Assembly: GCA_021292165.1 (NCBI GenBank)
Contig: CM037879.1
Coordinates: forward strand, 22,241,817-22,305,816
Length of the DNA: 64,000 nt
Source of the DNA: Shinisaurus crocodilurus
Lineage: Eukaryota > Chordata > Lepidosauria > Squamata > Shinisauridae
Reading direction: 5' to 3'
The notes below the pieces were generated by a model. The model was not told the origin of the DNA. It made no database searches and saw only the letters and a list, made by a program, of their open reading frames with translations. Each line of letters begins with the position of its first letter. Position 1 is the stretch's first letter. The position numbers and the translations under genes are program-made. Shown here one piece after another: positions 46,401 to 50,494 of the stretch.

Positions 46401-49063
46401 TTTCATGGCCGAGCGGGGACTAGAACCCAGATCTCCCGAGTCCCAGTCCAACACTCTCACCACTACGCCACACACAAAATAAAATCATCAGCATTCAAGC
46501 ACAATGAAGATGGAAATGCCTACCCAACCAGGAAAGAGTTTACTGTGTACCTAAAGGACCCAGCTGCACAGATCTGACAAATGTCAGGTAGAAAGAATTC
46601 CACAAACACGGGGGTCACTACTAAGGAAGCCCCATTAGCTGTAGAAATTCACCTTATCTCTGATGGAGATAACACCTGCAACAAGACCTCATTGATCACG
46701 TTTACATTCCAAGGAAGAAAGAACGCTGGTATCACAAGTCCTCCTCGTGAGGAGGGGCCATTTAGACAAGGGAATGTATCCTTTTAACATCAACAATCCT
46801 ATACCTAAGACCGCAGCGTATTCCATAGGTTGTCATGCTAGCAGACTTCCACATATTCAACACCCCTGTATGTGCCATGCATGCTAACCAGTTATTGGAG
46901 AGATGGGGAACATGGGAGTCCAAATGTCCAGCAACATCTGTAGGGTCACACATTCCCTATCCCCGAGTTATTGTAAGCAGCTAATAGATGAATATTCATC
47001 TGAAATGTAACTGAAAACCAACCGACCATCTCTCTGGGCTGCTTACACTGTGTTTGATGGATGGCCCAGGCCAGGAGCTAGCAGAGAGCTGACAAGGAGC
47101 TCTAAGATCCATGTCCTGCCTTAACTGCTTACCTTATGTCAGCGTGTATACATCTCCAAAATATCGCAACACCAGGTCTCTACATCTCTTGGATTTCTAA
47201 AATGGACATGACTCCCCACACCACATGTAGAACACAGAGAAACATTGTTTTATTGCTTTACATTTGCTACTTACGGTAAGTTTCCCACGGTAGGTGCTTC
47301 TGCGTCCCCGGCATTCTGCAGGGTAAACTTTTAACTCTTTACATATACTGCCTTTTGGTACCATAGGAGGGCTAATGATGGCCCCCGAAAAGGCCAAAGA
47401 GATCTGATCATTCTTAAAAGCAAACTCCAAAGGTGGAATGGCCTAAAAGGAAAGAGGGCAAAAAATCTACATGTGATGTATGCCGCTTAGAAACAGAAAG
47501 CATCTAAGAAATCCCATGTTTAACAGAGGATCAAAATGCTTGTCAGAATGATAGGTTGGACGGTCTTTTTATTGTCATAGCCCATCATCCACTGCTGCTG
47601 CAAGAGACAACTGCCCCCTCATTCACCCTACAGAGGCCATTGGTGAAGGAGGAACAGCCAGAACAAAGCAAGACCTCCCCCAAACCTTGCTCTTCACTTG
47701 CTCTGAGGAAGCAGCCTGAACAACGGGCTGTTGGGGAAAGATCACTCATCATCCCAGATGCCCATCTACTGTCAGTGGTGTCAAGGGCCCTATTAAGAGG
47801 GAGCGGGAAAGGCAATGAGGCAATACACTTCAGTGTACATGCATTGCCTGCCATGTCTCTCTGTCAAAGACAGAAGCCAGGAATTTGGCTTTCAGAGGAT
47901 ACAAACAGCAAACTGAGCCAAGGCAAAAGGGCTGAACCGGTGGATGATAAAGGTTTTTATTTAAAGACTATGTAAATTGCTTTCGCCAACATTTTTCAGA
48001 GGAAAGCAGGGATGTTTGGCAATTCCCAACTGTCACATGGCAGCAGCCATTCCATCAGGCTGCAGAGCAGAGGGAGAGAAGAGAAGCAGGGCTATTTCAC
48101 TGCCTCTGCTGAGAGAGTAGCTGCCTTTGGCTCTCCCCAACTGTCACCTAGCCAGCAGTGACCCCATCAGGCTGTTTTCATTCCAGCTAATAAGAACTGG
48201 GTGACTGAACTTGCCCTTTTTCCTCCTCCCTCCCCATCCCTTTTTCCTTGTGGATCATGTTTTAGATTGTAAGCTTGAGGGCAGGGAACTCATCATGCTC
48301 GTTACATTTGTGTTATGTAACAGGCTACTTTAAAAAAGGATAAACCCCTCCACAGTAAGCACTCCCTTGTAGGAAAAAGCACCTCTGCCTACTACAATCA
48401 TTGGAGTTGTCGGTCGACAGTTAGCACCTGGAAGGCACACAGGCCACCTGGTCACAGTCTTCCCCACTGTGGTGAGGTGCACTGTATTTCTATTTAAATT
48501 ATAATTATTATTTCTAAATTTGAACCTATAGATATAAATTAGAACATGCAGCTCTGTGTCCTCTTTTTTTTTTCCCTTTTTTTTTTGGTAATGCATTTCC
48601 TCTTTTTTGGAGATCCCGAAGTGGCCACCCCCACCCGCCCATGGATCACCACACACGGCTACCTGCAGTTTTTGTCTCCCATCCTCTGTTAGGCGAGGAA
48701 TTCCCAAGTAGAGACAGGGTCGGGTGCCCCCCACCCCACTATTAAAAAGGAAAGGAAAAGCCTTCACCCTTACGTTCCTTTTCCTACTTCACCAGTTCCC
48801 CTCCTTCGATCTCTCCCGGGCCGCCTTTTACTCCCTTCCCGTCTCTTTGCCCCCATTTCCCTTCACCTGGCCTCCGCCTGCCTCACCTGCACGGCCCGGA
48901 GCAGCCCATCGCCCACGGCAAAGTTGAAAGACTCGATGTGCGCCCGCGACAGGTCCTGCAGGGCCGGCCGCTGCTGCTCCCTGGGCCGGCCGTAGTCCGG
49001 TGCCGTGAGGTGCTTGAGGCTGGGAGCGGTGGGCAAGCTCCGCCACTTGCACGCGGCATCCAT
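16511..49063 (-). CDS. POLR1B: RNA polymerase I second-largest subunit, 15 coding exons
   Basis: POLR1B (RPA135/RPA2) forms, with POLR1A, the active centre of RNA polymerase I, which makes pre-rRNA in the nucleolus. The exons at 49063-48887, 47442-47275, 44396-44250, 41302-41170, 39201-39065, 36531-36308, 34572-34401, 32036-31865, 28852-28571, 26184-26051, 24995-24825, 22761-22605, 20782-20586, 18770-18517 and 17390-16511 all join in frame with GT donors and AG acceptors. They total 3405 nt and 1134 residues; the human protein is 1135 as I recall it. Landmarks: [13 protein letters not shown] at 498-510, the metal-B acid pair E754-D755 in [11 protein letters not shown], the hybrid-binding [12 protein letters not shown] at 880-891, and a zinc-binding C1070/C1073/C1097/C1100 set. 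No frameshift or premature stop is seen, so the gene should be functional. Introns hold SINEs, LINE tails and MITEs. Confidence 0.97.
17990..18006 (+). repeat. CA microsatellite
   Basis: Short CA run in the last intron. Confidence 0.85.
18117..18188 (-). mobile_element. hAT-like foldback MITE, half copy
   Basis: One arm only: GGCATGCTGGGAGCTGTAGT, then CCAACACATCTGGAACACACC, ending GGGGAAGGCTG. It lies in intron 14 of POLR1B. Confidence 0.6.
18244..18492 (+). mobile_element. Tigger-like MITE
   Basis: A 249-bp element begins CAGTAATACCTTGGATTGC and ends CAATCCAAGGCATGACTG, an imperfect terminal inversion. TA flanks it at 18242-18243 and 18493-18494, as for Tc1/mariner elements. It has no open frame. 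Near copies are at 45188 and 49836. Confidence 0.85.
18517..18770 (-). CDS. POLR1B: POLR1B exon 14
   Basis: Encodes residues 758-841 and two bases of 842, with acceptor CTCTTTAG and donor AA|GTAAGT. It holds [13 protein letters not shown] and [20 protein letters not shown], conserved in RNA polymerase I second subunits. Confidence 0.96.
19714..19845. mobile_element. hAT-like foldback MITE
   Basis: Arms begin CAGCCTTCCCAGCCTGGAGT and end with CACCGGGTTGGGGA. The second arm carries AATGCTGGGAGTTGTAGTCC. Confidence 0.7.
19993..20460 (-). repeat. Unclassified LINE/SINE-type repeat, split by a foldback MITE
   Basis: The reversed tail TTTATATCCCGCCTTTCTACC starts the repeat. It continues with LINE-like sequence to CCTGGGAGCAGCCACCAAGA near 20430, and is interrupted at 20266-20382. 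Confidence 0.5.
20266..20382. mobile_element. Foldback MITE, GTGCAATCCTATGCA family
   Basis: Termini GAGCAATCCTATACAAGTTTA and TAAACTTGCATAGAATTGCGC are inverted; inner arms read AAGGCCTACAACTACCAGCAT and the reverse. CTA flanks both sides, a possible 3-bp target duplication. Confidence 0.75.
20586..20782 (-). CDS. POLR1B: POLR1B exon 13
   Basis: Encodes residues 692-757. The acceptor is TCTCCCCCAG and the donor GCGATG|GTAAGT. It ends in [11 protein letters not shown], whose E754-D755 pair corresponds to the residues that help hold the second catalytic magnesium in the polymerase family. Confidence 0.96.
20948..21252 (+). mobile_element. L2-type LINE 3' end
   Basis: About 300 bases run from GAAGTAGTGATGGCCACCAA through GTTGCTGGGGAACATGACAG to AACAGAATGCTGGACTAGAT and TCTTCTTATGTTCTTA, the L2 3' terminus. 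Confidence 0.8.
22185..22550. mobile_element. hAT MITE, CAGGGGT family, diverged
   Basis: Contains CCAAATCTGGCCCTCCTGG, CCACCAATCGTTTGGTAG and AATTTGGCCCTCGGTCTGAA, the order seen in the complete copies at 38481 and 59271. Ends are degraded. Confidence 0.6.
22605..22761 (-). CDS. POLR1B: POLR1B exon 12
   Basis: Encodes residues 640-691 plus the first base of 692. The acceptor is TTTCCTTAG and the donor ATGG|GTAAGT. It includes [20 protein letters not shown] and [14 protein letters not shown]. The last motif matches the conserved NQSPRN stretch of RNA polymerase second subunits. Confidence 0.95.
23115..23415. mobile_element. hAT MITE, CAGGGGT family, diverged
   Basis: Reversed arrangement of the family: GGTGGGTGGGGCTGAAGGCA, AAATATCAGCATGTTTTAC, AGTAACTAAGCCTTAGGAGA, and GGGGAACC-type end near 23405 in reverse. 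Confidence 0.6.
23508..23740 (-). mobile_element. tRNA-derived SINE
   Basis: Full-length reversed copy: TATCCCGCCCTTTTCCTGCA tail, GAGGTAGGTTAGGCTGAGAG body, and a tRNA-like head ending ACTGGCTCT. It lies in intron 11 of POLR1B. Confidence 0.8.
23955..24092. mobile_element. hAT-like foldback MITE
   Basis: Arms CCAGGAACTGGCAACCTGGT and GGGTCGCCTACCCCTGG flank the centre GGATTACAACTCATCAATCC and TATGGGAGTCGTAGTCC. Confidence 0.6.
24276..24717 (+). mobile_element. 442-bp hAT MITE, copy 1, exact target duplication
   Basis: Termini CAGAGGCGGTGTTAG and CTAGCACTGCCCCTG are imperfectly inverted. The 8-bp duplication GCAAAAGG is exact (24268-24275 and 24718-24725). A second copy at 41737-42177 shares most of the sequence. 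No open frame spans it. Confidence 0.9.
24825..24995 (-). CDS. POLR1B: POLR1B exon 11
   Basis: Encodes residues 583-639 in phase 0 at both ends. The acceptor is CTGCTAATAG and the donor ATGGAACAG|GTAACC. It contains [20 protein letters not shown] and [11 protein letters not shown]. The start is set by the continuous human-like frame HFK-AMQEKK. Confidence 0.95.
25040..25850 (+). mobile_element. L2-type LINE, reverse transcriptase C-terminus
   Basis: The frame at 25173-25457 reads [31 protein letters not shown] and [20 protein letters not shown], the signature of L2 ORF2 downstream of the catalytic core. Upstream and downstream frames are decayed. An AAATAAATAAATAAATA tail ends it near 25855. 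It lies in intron 10 of POLR1B, antisense to the gene. Confidence 0.85.
26051..26184 (-). CDS. POLR1B: POLR1B exon 10
   Basis: Encodes residues 538 (split) to 582. The acceptor is GTTCCGTAG and the donor TTTAAG|GTTAGC. It includes [11 protein letters not shown] and [12 protein letters not shown]. Confidence 0.95.
27100..27235. repeat. Foldback-type repeat, GGCGTGTTCACACA family
   Basis: Resembles the reverse complement of 45062-45180, sharing ACCACCCTG-like, GACAGACGATCGGG-like and CACTGTGGGTT blocks. Ends are not resolved. Confidence 0.5.
27612..28459. mobile_element. Multi-hairpin foldback element
   Basis: Outer arms 27612-27835 and 28065-28459 are inverted, interrupted on the right by a retroposon. 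Both arms hold the palindrome TTGACAGCTGTCAA (27633-27646 and 28435-28448). Between them are three smaller hairpins at 27831-27899, about 27921-27965 (GGGACATATGCATTC and reverse) and 27990-28053 (CCTTTTAAAAGGAGCTG and reverse). It has no open frame. It sits in intron 9 of POLR1B. Confidence 0.8.
28195..28370 (-). mobile_element. Retroposon insert with 16-bp target duplication
   Basis: On the minus strand the insert ends in an AAATAAAC stretch and a poly(A) tail (a T-rich run at 28195-28211). The 16-bp direct repeat CCACCATCCCCTTTTC flanks it exactly (28179-28194 and 28371-28386). A C tract lies inside at about 28311-28324. It is probably an L1-driven insertion of unknown source. Confidence 0.85.
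28455..28533 (-). mobile_element. hAT-like foldback MITE, half copy
   Basis: GGCTGGGGCATGCTGGGAGT and TGTAGTCCAACACATCTGGA are followed by CACCAGGTTGAGGAAGGCT, one arm of the foldback family, directly abutting the multi-hairpin element. Confidence 0.65.
28571..28852 (-). CDS. POLR1B: POLR1B exon 9
   Basis: Encodes residues 444 (split) to 537, phase 1 at both ends. The acceptor is CCTTGCCAAG and the donor TTTAG|GTAAGT. It includes [35 protein letters not shown] and PCGLMNH, the fork-loop and wall region conserved in all second-largest subunits. Confidence 0.96.
28979..28999 (+). repeat. CA microsatellite
   Basis: About ten CA units. Confidence 0.85.
29347..29440 (+). repeat. TTA microsatellite
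   Basis: Long ATT/TTA trinucleotide run with minor interruptions, directly before a hAT-like MITE. Confidence 0.95.
29453..29588. mobile_element. hAT-like foldback MITE with exact target duplication
   Basis: Termini CAGGGCTCTCCAACCTTGGG and CCCAAGGTTGGAGAGCCCTG are perfect inversions. The 8-bp duplication ATCTAGAC is exact (29445-29452 and 29589-29596). Inner arms contain GGACTACAGCTCCCAGAAT. Confidence 0.92.
29600..31860. other. POLR1B intron 8, no gene recognised
   Basis: Mostly unique sequence. The longest frame (30005-30466, plus) encodes 153 residues with no familiar motif or codon signal. I do not call a gene. Confidence 0.45.
31865..32036 (-). CDS. POLR1B: POLR1B exon 8
   Basis: Encodes residues 387-443 and one base of 444. 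The acceptor is TATCGCAG and the donor ACAG|GTAAGT. It includes [19 protein letters not shown] and [16 protein letters not shown]. The terminal NLRSKTG is conserved. Confidence 0.95.
32473..32501 (+). repeat. CCTTC pentanucleotide repeat
   Basis: About five TTCCC units in tandem. Confidence 0.85.
32813..32947. mobile_element. hAT-like foldback MITE
   Basis: Termini CAGTGTTCTTCAACCTTGGG and CCCAAGGTTGGAGAACACTG. Flanks CCTTAAGG (32805-32812) and CTTTAAGG (32948-32955) are an 8-bp duplication with one mismatch. Each arm carries TACAACTCCCAGCATGCC. Confidence 0.9.
33245..33575. mobile_element. hAT MITE, CAGGGGT family
   Basis: CCAAATCCAGACCTCCCGAG, CCACTGATCATTTGGTGGTT and ACTTGGCCCTTGGCCTGAAA follow the family order, ending TTCTGCACCCCTG. 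Confidence 0.65.
33798..34016 (-). mobile_element. tRNA-derived SINE
   Basis: Reversed full copy: CTCGCCTTTTTTCCAGCAAG tail, GTGAGGTAGGTTAGGCTACA body, head ending CCACACTGGCTCTCA. Confidence 0.8.
34401..34572 (-). CDS. POLR1B: POLR1B exon 7
   Basis: Encodes residues 329 (split) to 386. The acceptor is TGCTCCTACAG and the donor TTAAAG|GTAATT. It includes [39 protein letters not shown] and YLMFLK, matching the human lobe region. Confidence 0.95.
34880..35310 (-). mobile_element. CR1/L2-type LINE 3' region, antisense
   Basis: TCCTCATAGGACTTGTTTTCC, CTTCTTAGAGTGGTGCCCAG and TGCAGTCACCTCACACTGCTG are the reversed 3' region of CR1-like elements. Confidence 0.65.
35320..35539 (-). mobile_element. 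tRNA-derived SINE
   Basis: Reversed copy next to the LINE tail: TTTATTTCCTGCCTTTCCTC tail, TGAGATAGGATAGGCTGAGA body, CTACACTGGCTCTCT head. Confidence 0.8.
35575..36250 (+). mobile_element. L2-type LINE 3' end, rearranged
   Basis: A decayed frame resembles the L2 ORF2 end (GCACTGGCTGCCTGTATGC, GTGGAATGATCTCCCCACCG, CGAGGCCCGCCTGGCACC). A reversed tail block (GCAATCTGGGCAGTTCACAA) interrupts it before a normal tail (GAACTGCCCAGAGAGCTTTT, GGGCAGTACAGAAATGAAAT). Confidence 0.7.
36308..36531 (-). CDS. POLR1B: POLR1B exon 6
   Basis: Encodes residues 255-328 plus two bases of 329. The acceptor is TCTGCTCCAG and the donor CTTGA|GTATGT. It includes [18 protein letters not shown] and [20 protein letters not shown]. 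Confidence 0.95.
37073..37192. mobile_element. hAT-like foldback MITE with one shortened end
   Basis: The left terminus CAGTGTTCTCCAACC is complete. The right arm lacks about 16 bases and ends CATCTGGGAACACTG. The 8-bp duplication ATTTATGG is exact (37065-37072 and 37193-37200). Confidence 0.9.
37395..37466 (+). repeat. Compound CT/CA microsatellite
   Basis: A long TC run passes into an AC run. It produces artefactual long frames on both strands. Confidence 0.95.
37977..38345. mobile_element. Foldback element, CAAACCATGGTTTG type
   Basis: Several inverted blocks occur (GCAAACCATAGCTC, GCAAACCATGGTTTGC, AAACTACGGTTTGCT, AACCACAGTTTG), with ends resembling the family at 8607. Boundaries are approximate. 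Confidence 0.45.
38412..38925. mobile_element. Foldback element split at its centre
   Basis: Arms 38412-38480 and 38852-38925 are inverted: CCACTCCCTTTCAGGCTGTT and GATGTGCCACAGGAGGACTT against the inverse of AAGTCATCTTGTGGCACATC and AACAGCCAGAAAGGGAGTGG. The hAT element at 38481-38850 sits in the loop. Confidence 0.75.
38481..38850. mobile_element. hAT MITE, CAGGGGTGGGG termini
   Basis: Termini CAGGGGTGGGGAACC and TCCCCACCCCTG are inverted. The body has CCACCAATCATTTGGTGGTC and ATTTGGCCCTCGGGCTGAAA. The target duplication is not clear, because the target is itself a palindrome. Confidence 0.75.
39065..39201 (-). CDS. POLR1B: POLR1B exon 5
   Basis: Encodes residues 209 (split) to 254. The acceptor is GTGTTTAG and the donor CTGAAG|GTATTT. 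It includes [20 protein letters not shown] and [15 protein letters not shown]. Confidence 0.95.
39400..40012 (+). mobile_element. CR1-type LINE 3' region
   Basis: Blocks CCAGAGCAGGGTGACCAGGA, AGCCTGGAGGAGAGAAGATT, AATTTCCTCACAGGAAGGGC, GTGGAACGGCCTGCCTTGGG and CTTCCAACTGTAAAGTTCTA follow the order of a CR1 3' end. A local ATTGCATTGATACACTG duplication lies at about 39840-39905. Confidence 0.8.
40591..40722. mobile_element. hAT-like foldback MITE
   Basis: Arms CGGTGCCCTCCAGATGTGCTGG and the inverse meet at CCCCCAGCCAGGGATAGCTG. Arms include ACTGCAACTCCCATCATC-type sequence. Confidence 0.8.
40903..41035. mobile_element. Foldback MITE, GTGCAATCCTATGCA family
   Basis: GCTCAATCCTATGCAAGTTT and its inverse AATATGCACAGGATTGCACC flank arms with GTACAACTCCCAGGATGC and GCATGCTGGGAGTTGTAG. 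Confidence 0.8.
41170..41302 (-). CDS. POLR1B: POLR1B exon 4
   Basis: Encodes residues 165-208 plus one base of 209. The acceptor is CTTTTGGCAG and the donor TATG|GTAATT. It includes [20 protein letters not shown] and [13 protein letters not shown], with the conserved [13 protein letters not shown] motif. Confidence 0.96.
41345..41405 (+). repeat. CR1 3' tip fragment
   Basis: CCCCTTCCAGCTCTACTTTT and CTATGATTCTATG, the terminal CR1 octamer-type repeat. Confidence 0.7.
41448..41563. mobile_element. hAT-like foldback MITE
   Basis: CAGGGGTAGGCAACCTGGAG start, TTTGGACTACAACTCTCATC centre, and TATCTGGAGGCCACC end. The right end is incomplete. Confidence 0.65.
41737..42177 (+). mobile_element. 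441-bp hAT MITE, copy 2, exact target duplication
   Basis: Termini CAGAGGCAGTGCTAG and CAGCACCATCCCTG. The 8-bp duplication CTGCTAGC is exact (41729-41736 and 42178-42185). It is collinear with 24276-24717 over its length. Confidence 0.9.
42490..42662 (+). mobile_element. CR1-type LINE 3' end
   Basis: AATGGAACCAACTACCTAGG, GGAGGCATTCAAAGTGCAGC, GGATGGCCATCTGTCAGGGAT and CTTCCAACTCTACTTTTCTA ending ATGATTCTATGG. Confidence 0.85.
42787..42925. mobile_element. hAT-like foldback MITE
   Basis: CAGCCTTCCCCAAATCGGTG and the inverse CACCAGGTTGGGGAAGGCTG bracket the element. Confidence 0.75.
43278..44171. mobile_element. hAT MITE, CAGGGGT family, with nested inserts
   Basis: Left end CAGGGGTTTC and right end GATACCCCTG. 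Flanks GACTAAAG and CAGTAAAG match at six of eight bases. Family blocks occur at 43470-43500 and 43945-44171. They are separated by the 5S-derived SINE (43287-43456) and by an unclassified stretch to about 43940. Confidence 0.55.
43287..43456 (-). mobile_element. 5S-rRNA-derived SINE with CR1-like tail
   Basis: On the minus strand a head with AAGCTAAGCAGGGTCAGGCC and GGTTATTACTTGGATGGGAG matches the internal promoter part of 5S rRNA. It is followed by CATTGAGCAGGGGTTGGACT and CTTCCAACTCTATGATCTAT, a CR1-like 3' tail. The copy at 57842 is on the plus strand. Confidence 0.85.
44250..44396 (-). CDS. POLR1B: POLR1B exon 3
   Basis: Encodes residues 116-164, phase 0 at both ends. The acceptor is TTTCTTTATAG and the donor GAAGAG|GTACTA, an unusual but acceptable donor. 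It includes [20 protein letters not shown] and [10 protein letters not shown]. Confidence 0.95.
44641..44945 (-). mobile_element. LINE 3' fragment, relative of 9230-11122
   Basis: On the minus strand it repeats the end of the LINE frame through the CPHCGK-type finger region (about 10740-10985), then jumps to the AAGACAATCTTACTCGGTCA tip. A GTA run at 44641-44660 follows it. Confidence 0.8.
45062..45180. repeat. Foldback-type repeat, relative of 27100-27235
   Basis: GCCCGATTGTCTGTCAGGCA and TTCAGGGTGGTTTAGC match 27100-27235 in reverse. Confidence 0.5.
45188..45437 (+). mobile_element. Tigger-like MITE
   Basis: 250 bp, very similar to 18244-18492, with CAGT...ACTG termini and TA on both sides (45186-45187 and 45438-45439). 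Confidence 0.88.
45719..45815 (-). mobile_element. Diverged tRNA-derived SINE fragment
   Basis: GACAGTGACTAGCCCAAGGT, CACCCAGCGAGATTCAAGGA and GACTTGAACCTGGAT are the reversed tRNA-related head of a MIR-like or lizard SINE. Confidence 0.55.
45822..46076. repeat. hAT-like repeat, GGGTGGGCAAC termini
   Basis: TGGGTGGGCAACTTCAGGAG at the start and GTGTTGCCCATCCCTGATCT at the end are imperfectly inverted. Confidence 0.55.
46105..46186. mobile_element. Short MITE, CAGAAGTAAGTCC family
   Basis: AAGTCCCACTGAGTTCAATG, GGGCTTACTCCCAGCTAAGT and ATAGGATTACAGCC. Relatives are at 54245, 57126, 59112, 59968, 62220 and 63937. Confidence 0.65.
46239..46472 (-). mobile_element. tRNA-derived SINE, well preserved
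   Basis: Reversed full copy: TTTATACCCCGCCTTTTTTCC tail, AGGCGGCTTACATAATCC, CCTGTGAGGTAGGTTAGGCT, and the head with CCAACACTCTCACCACTACG. It is among the least diverged SINE copies here. Confidence 0.85.
46490..46770 (-). repeat. Unclassified LINE-like 3' repeat
   Basis: Low-identity relative of 6860-7165: ATTCCACAAACACGGGGGTC then ACTACTAAGGAAGCCCC. Confidence 0.4.
47275..47442 (-). CDS. POLR1B: POLR1B exon 2
   Basis: Encodes residues 60-115, phase 0 at both ends. The acceptor is CTTTCCTTTTAG and the donor CTTACC|GTAAGT. It includes [15 protein letters not shown] and [17 protein letters not shown], the latter nearly invariant in vertebrate POLR1B. Confidence 0.96.
47450..48355. other. POLR1B intron 1, no gene recognised
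   Basis: Mostly unique sequence. A 139-codon frame at 47556-47975 has no recognisable motif. Confidence 0.4.
48360..48645 (-). repeat. Unclassified dispersed repeat, copy 2
   Basis: Reverse-orientation relative of 1680-1935, including ATTTCTATTTAAATTATAAT and CACTGTGGTGAGGTGCACTG. It lies in intron 1. Confidence 0.6.
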
Positions 49064-49200
49064 GCTTCTTCCTTCAACCGCAAGACGACTCCGGAAGGCC
49101 CCGGCTTACAGTTCCTCTTCCCGGTGCTTGCTGAGAGTTGTAGTTCGAAAGGGAGAGGGGAGGAGATAGAGGAACCTCCAACTCCCGGAATGCTATTGCG
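48840..49200 (-). promoter_or_regulatory. POLR1B promoter and CpG-rich first exon
   Basis: The stretch is CpG-rich across exon 1 and the upstream 140 bases. An ETS-type CCGGAAG lies at 49091-49097. A ZNF143/STAF-like ACTACAACTCTCAGCAAGC lies on the minus strand at 49126-49144. A second, oppositely oriented one (CAACTCCCGGAATGC then TATTGCG) lies at 49179-49200. No TATA box is evident, as expected for a housekeeping gene. Confidence 0.65.
48887..49063 (-). CDS. POLR1B: POLR1B exon 1, N-terminus
   Basis: Encodes residues 1-59, starting ATGGATGCC (G at +4, G at -3). The donor is GTGCAG|GTGAGG. It contains [20 protein letters not shown] and [13 protein letters not shown]. The length is identical to human exon 1 as I recall it. 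Confidence 0.96.
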
Positions 49201-49489
49201 CTCACTCCACCCAGTAAAACGTAATATTTATCCATAGAGATAGGAAATTCAGATTCATGCGCCACCGCAGCCCTTGTTGGCACTAAGGGCAGTCGAAAAT
49301 GAAATACAATGAAATAATGTGTTCATTTCATTTCTAAACGCTCAATAGCCGAAGCTCTCTGGACGGTTTACAGCAATTCACAAAACACAGAAACAGAAAT
49401 GTTTATTTTCTCCCCCCCCCCCCCCGCAAAGTAGATCCGGGTTTCATCATTGCTTACAGGGCTCGCGCCTGTTCTGCGCTTACAGAGAA

Positions 49490-49665
49490 TAAGCCTTTGT
49501 GGTGCAGTGGTTAGCGTCGGACTAGGATGGTGGAGGCCACGCTGTAAATCCCTACTCAGTCATGAAACTTGCTTGCTGGGTGACCTTGGGCTACACTCTC
49601 TCTCTCAGTTTAACCTACGTACCACACAGGGTTATTGTGAGGATAAATGGAGGTGCGGGGAGAAC
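49490..49665 (+). mobile_element. tRNA-derived SINE, head and body
   Basis: TTTGTGGTGCAGTGGTTAGC head, CTGGGTGACCTTGGGCTACA, and GGGTTATTGTGAGGATAAAT body. The tail is missing. Confidence 0.7.
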
Positions 49666-49835
49666 ATGGATATCTATAGGAATTTTTCAGAGGTAAATCT
49701 ACTGGATATATTTCGTCAGAGTATGTCTATATGTTTGGTGTGTAGGGATAGTCTACCATTTTTGGTAGATCAGCAGAAAGTCCTGGGCACCAGGTCTACT
49801 GAACTGGGTAGCTCTGACCTTGAGAAACCTGTATA

Positions 49836-50097
49836 CAGTAATACCTTGGATTGCAAGTAACTTGGTCTGAGAGCGTTTTGCAAGACAAGCAAAAAATTTA
49901 ATTTTTTTTTACTTGATAAACGAGCAAGGTCTTGCAAGACAAGTAGTCGTAGGGACCTAACCCCTCGCCTCGATCGGGCGTAGCGGGCCGAAATGGGCCC
50001 CGCTCACGCCCGCCAGAGACTCGCTTTGATATAAAAGTGTTTTGGATTACAAGCATGTTTCCGGAACAAATTATGCTTGCAATCCAAGGTATTACTG
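49836..50097 (+). mobile_element. Tigger-like MITE with GC-rich core
   Basis: CAGTAATACCTTGGATTGC and GCAATCCAAGGTATTACTG termini, with TA at 49834-49835 and 50098-50099. Unlike the other copies, its centre (about 49940-50025) is GC-rich with several CpGs. Confidence 0.88.
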
Positions 50098-50165
50098 TAC
50101 TAGGTCTATCCTTCTGTTTTTTCCTCAGCACGTAGATAGGATATCCAGATGACTGAAATCTATGA

Positions 50166-50340
50166 AATCTACCCGTATTTTTCCGTCTATAAGACGCCCC
50201 CATGTATAAGACGCCCCCCACTGGGCAGTTTCGCAACCGCGTGGTTCTCTCCTTGGCTTACTTCCGTGTATAAACGACCCTCAATTTTTAGTCTAACAAT
50301 TTTAGGAAAAAGTATAGTCTTATATACATGGAAAAATACT
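50166..50340. mobile_element. Palindromic MITE, GTATTTTTCC termini
   Basis: CCGTATTTTTCCGTCTATAA and TATACATGGAAAAATACTG are inverted ends with TA nearby on both sides. Internal TATAAGACGCCCCC is duplicated. Confidence 0.65.
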
Positions 50341-50355
50341 GTATGTCTTTCCATT

Positions 50356-50494
50356 CAGGGGTGGGCAACTTGGAGCCCTCTAGATGTTTTGGCCTACAAC
50401 TCCCATGATCCTTCACCACTGGCTATGTTGGCTATGGCTGATGGGAATTGTAGGCCAAAACATCTGAAGGGCTGCAAGTTGCCCATTCCTGCGT
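50356..50494. mobile_element. hAT-like foldback MITE
   Basis: CAGGGGTGGGCAACTTGGAG and CAAGTTGCCCATTCCTG termini. Arms contain GGCCTACAACTCCCATGATC and its inverse. Confidence 0.8.

Noticed and set aside
47556..47975. 139-codon open frame in POLR1B intron 1
   Set aside because: No family resemblance, and it is antisense to the intron of a real gene.
49490..49665. tRNA gene
   Set aside because: The A-box-like and B-box-like sequences belong to a SINE head. No clover-leaf can be drawn and the SINE body follows directly.
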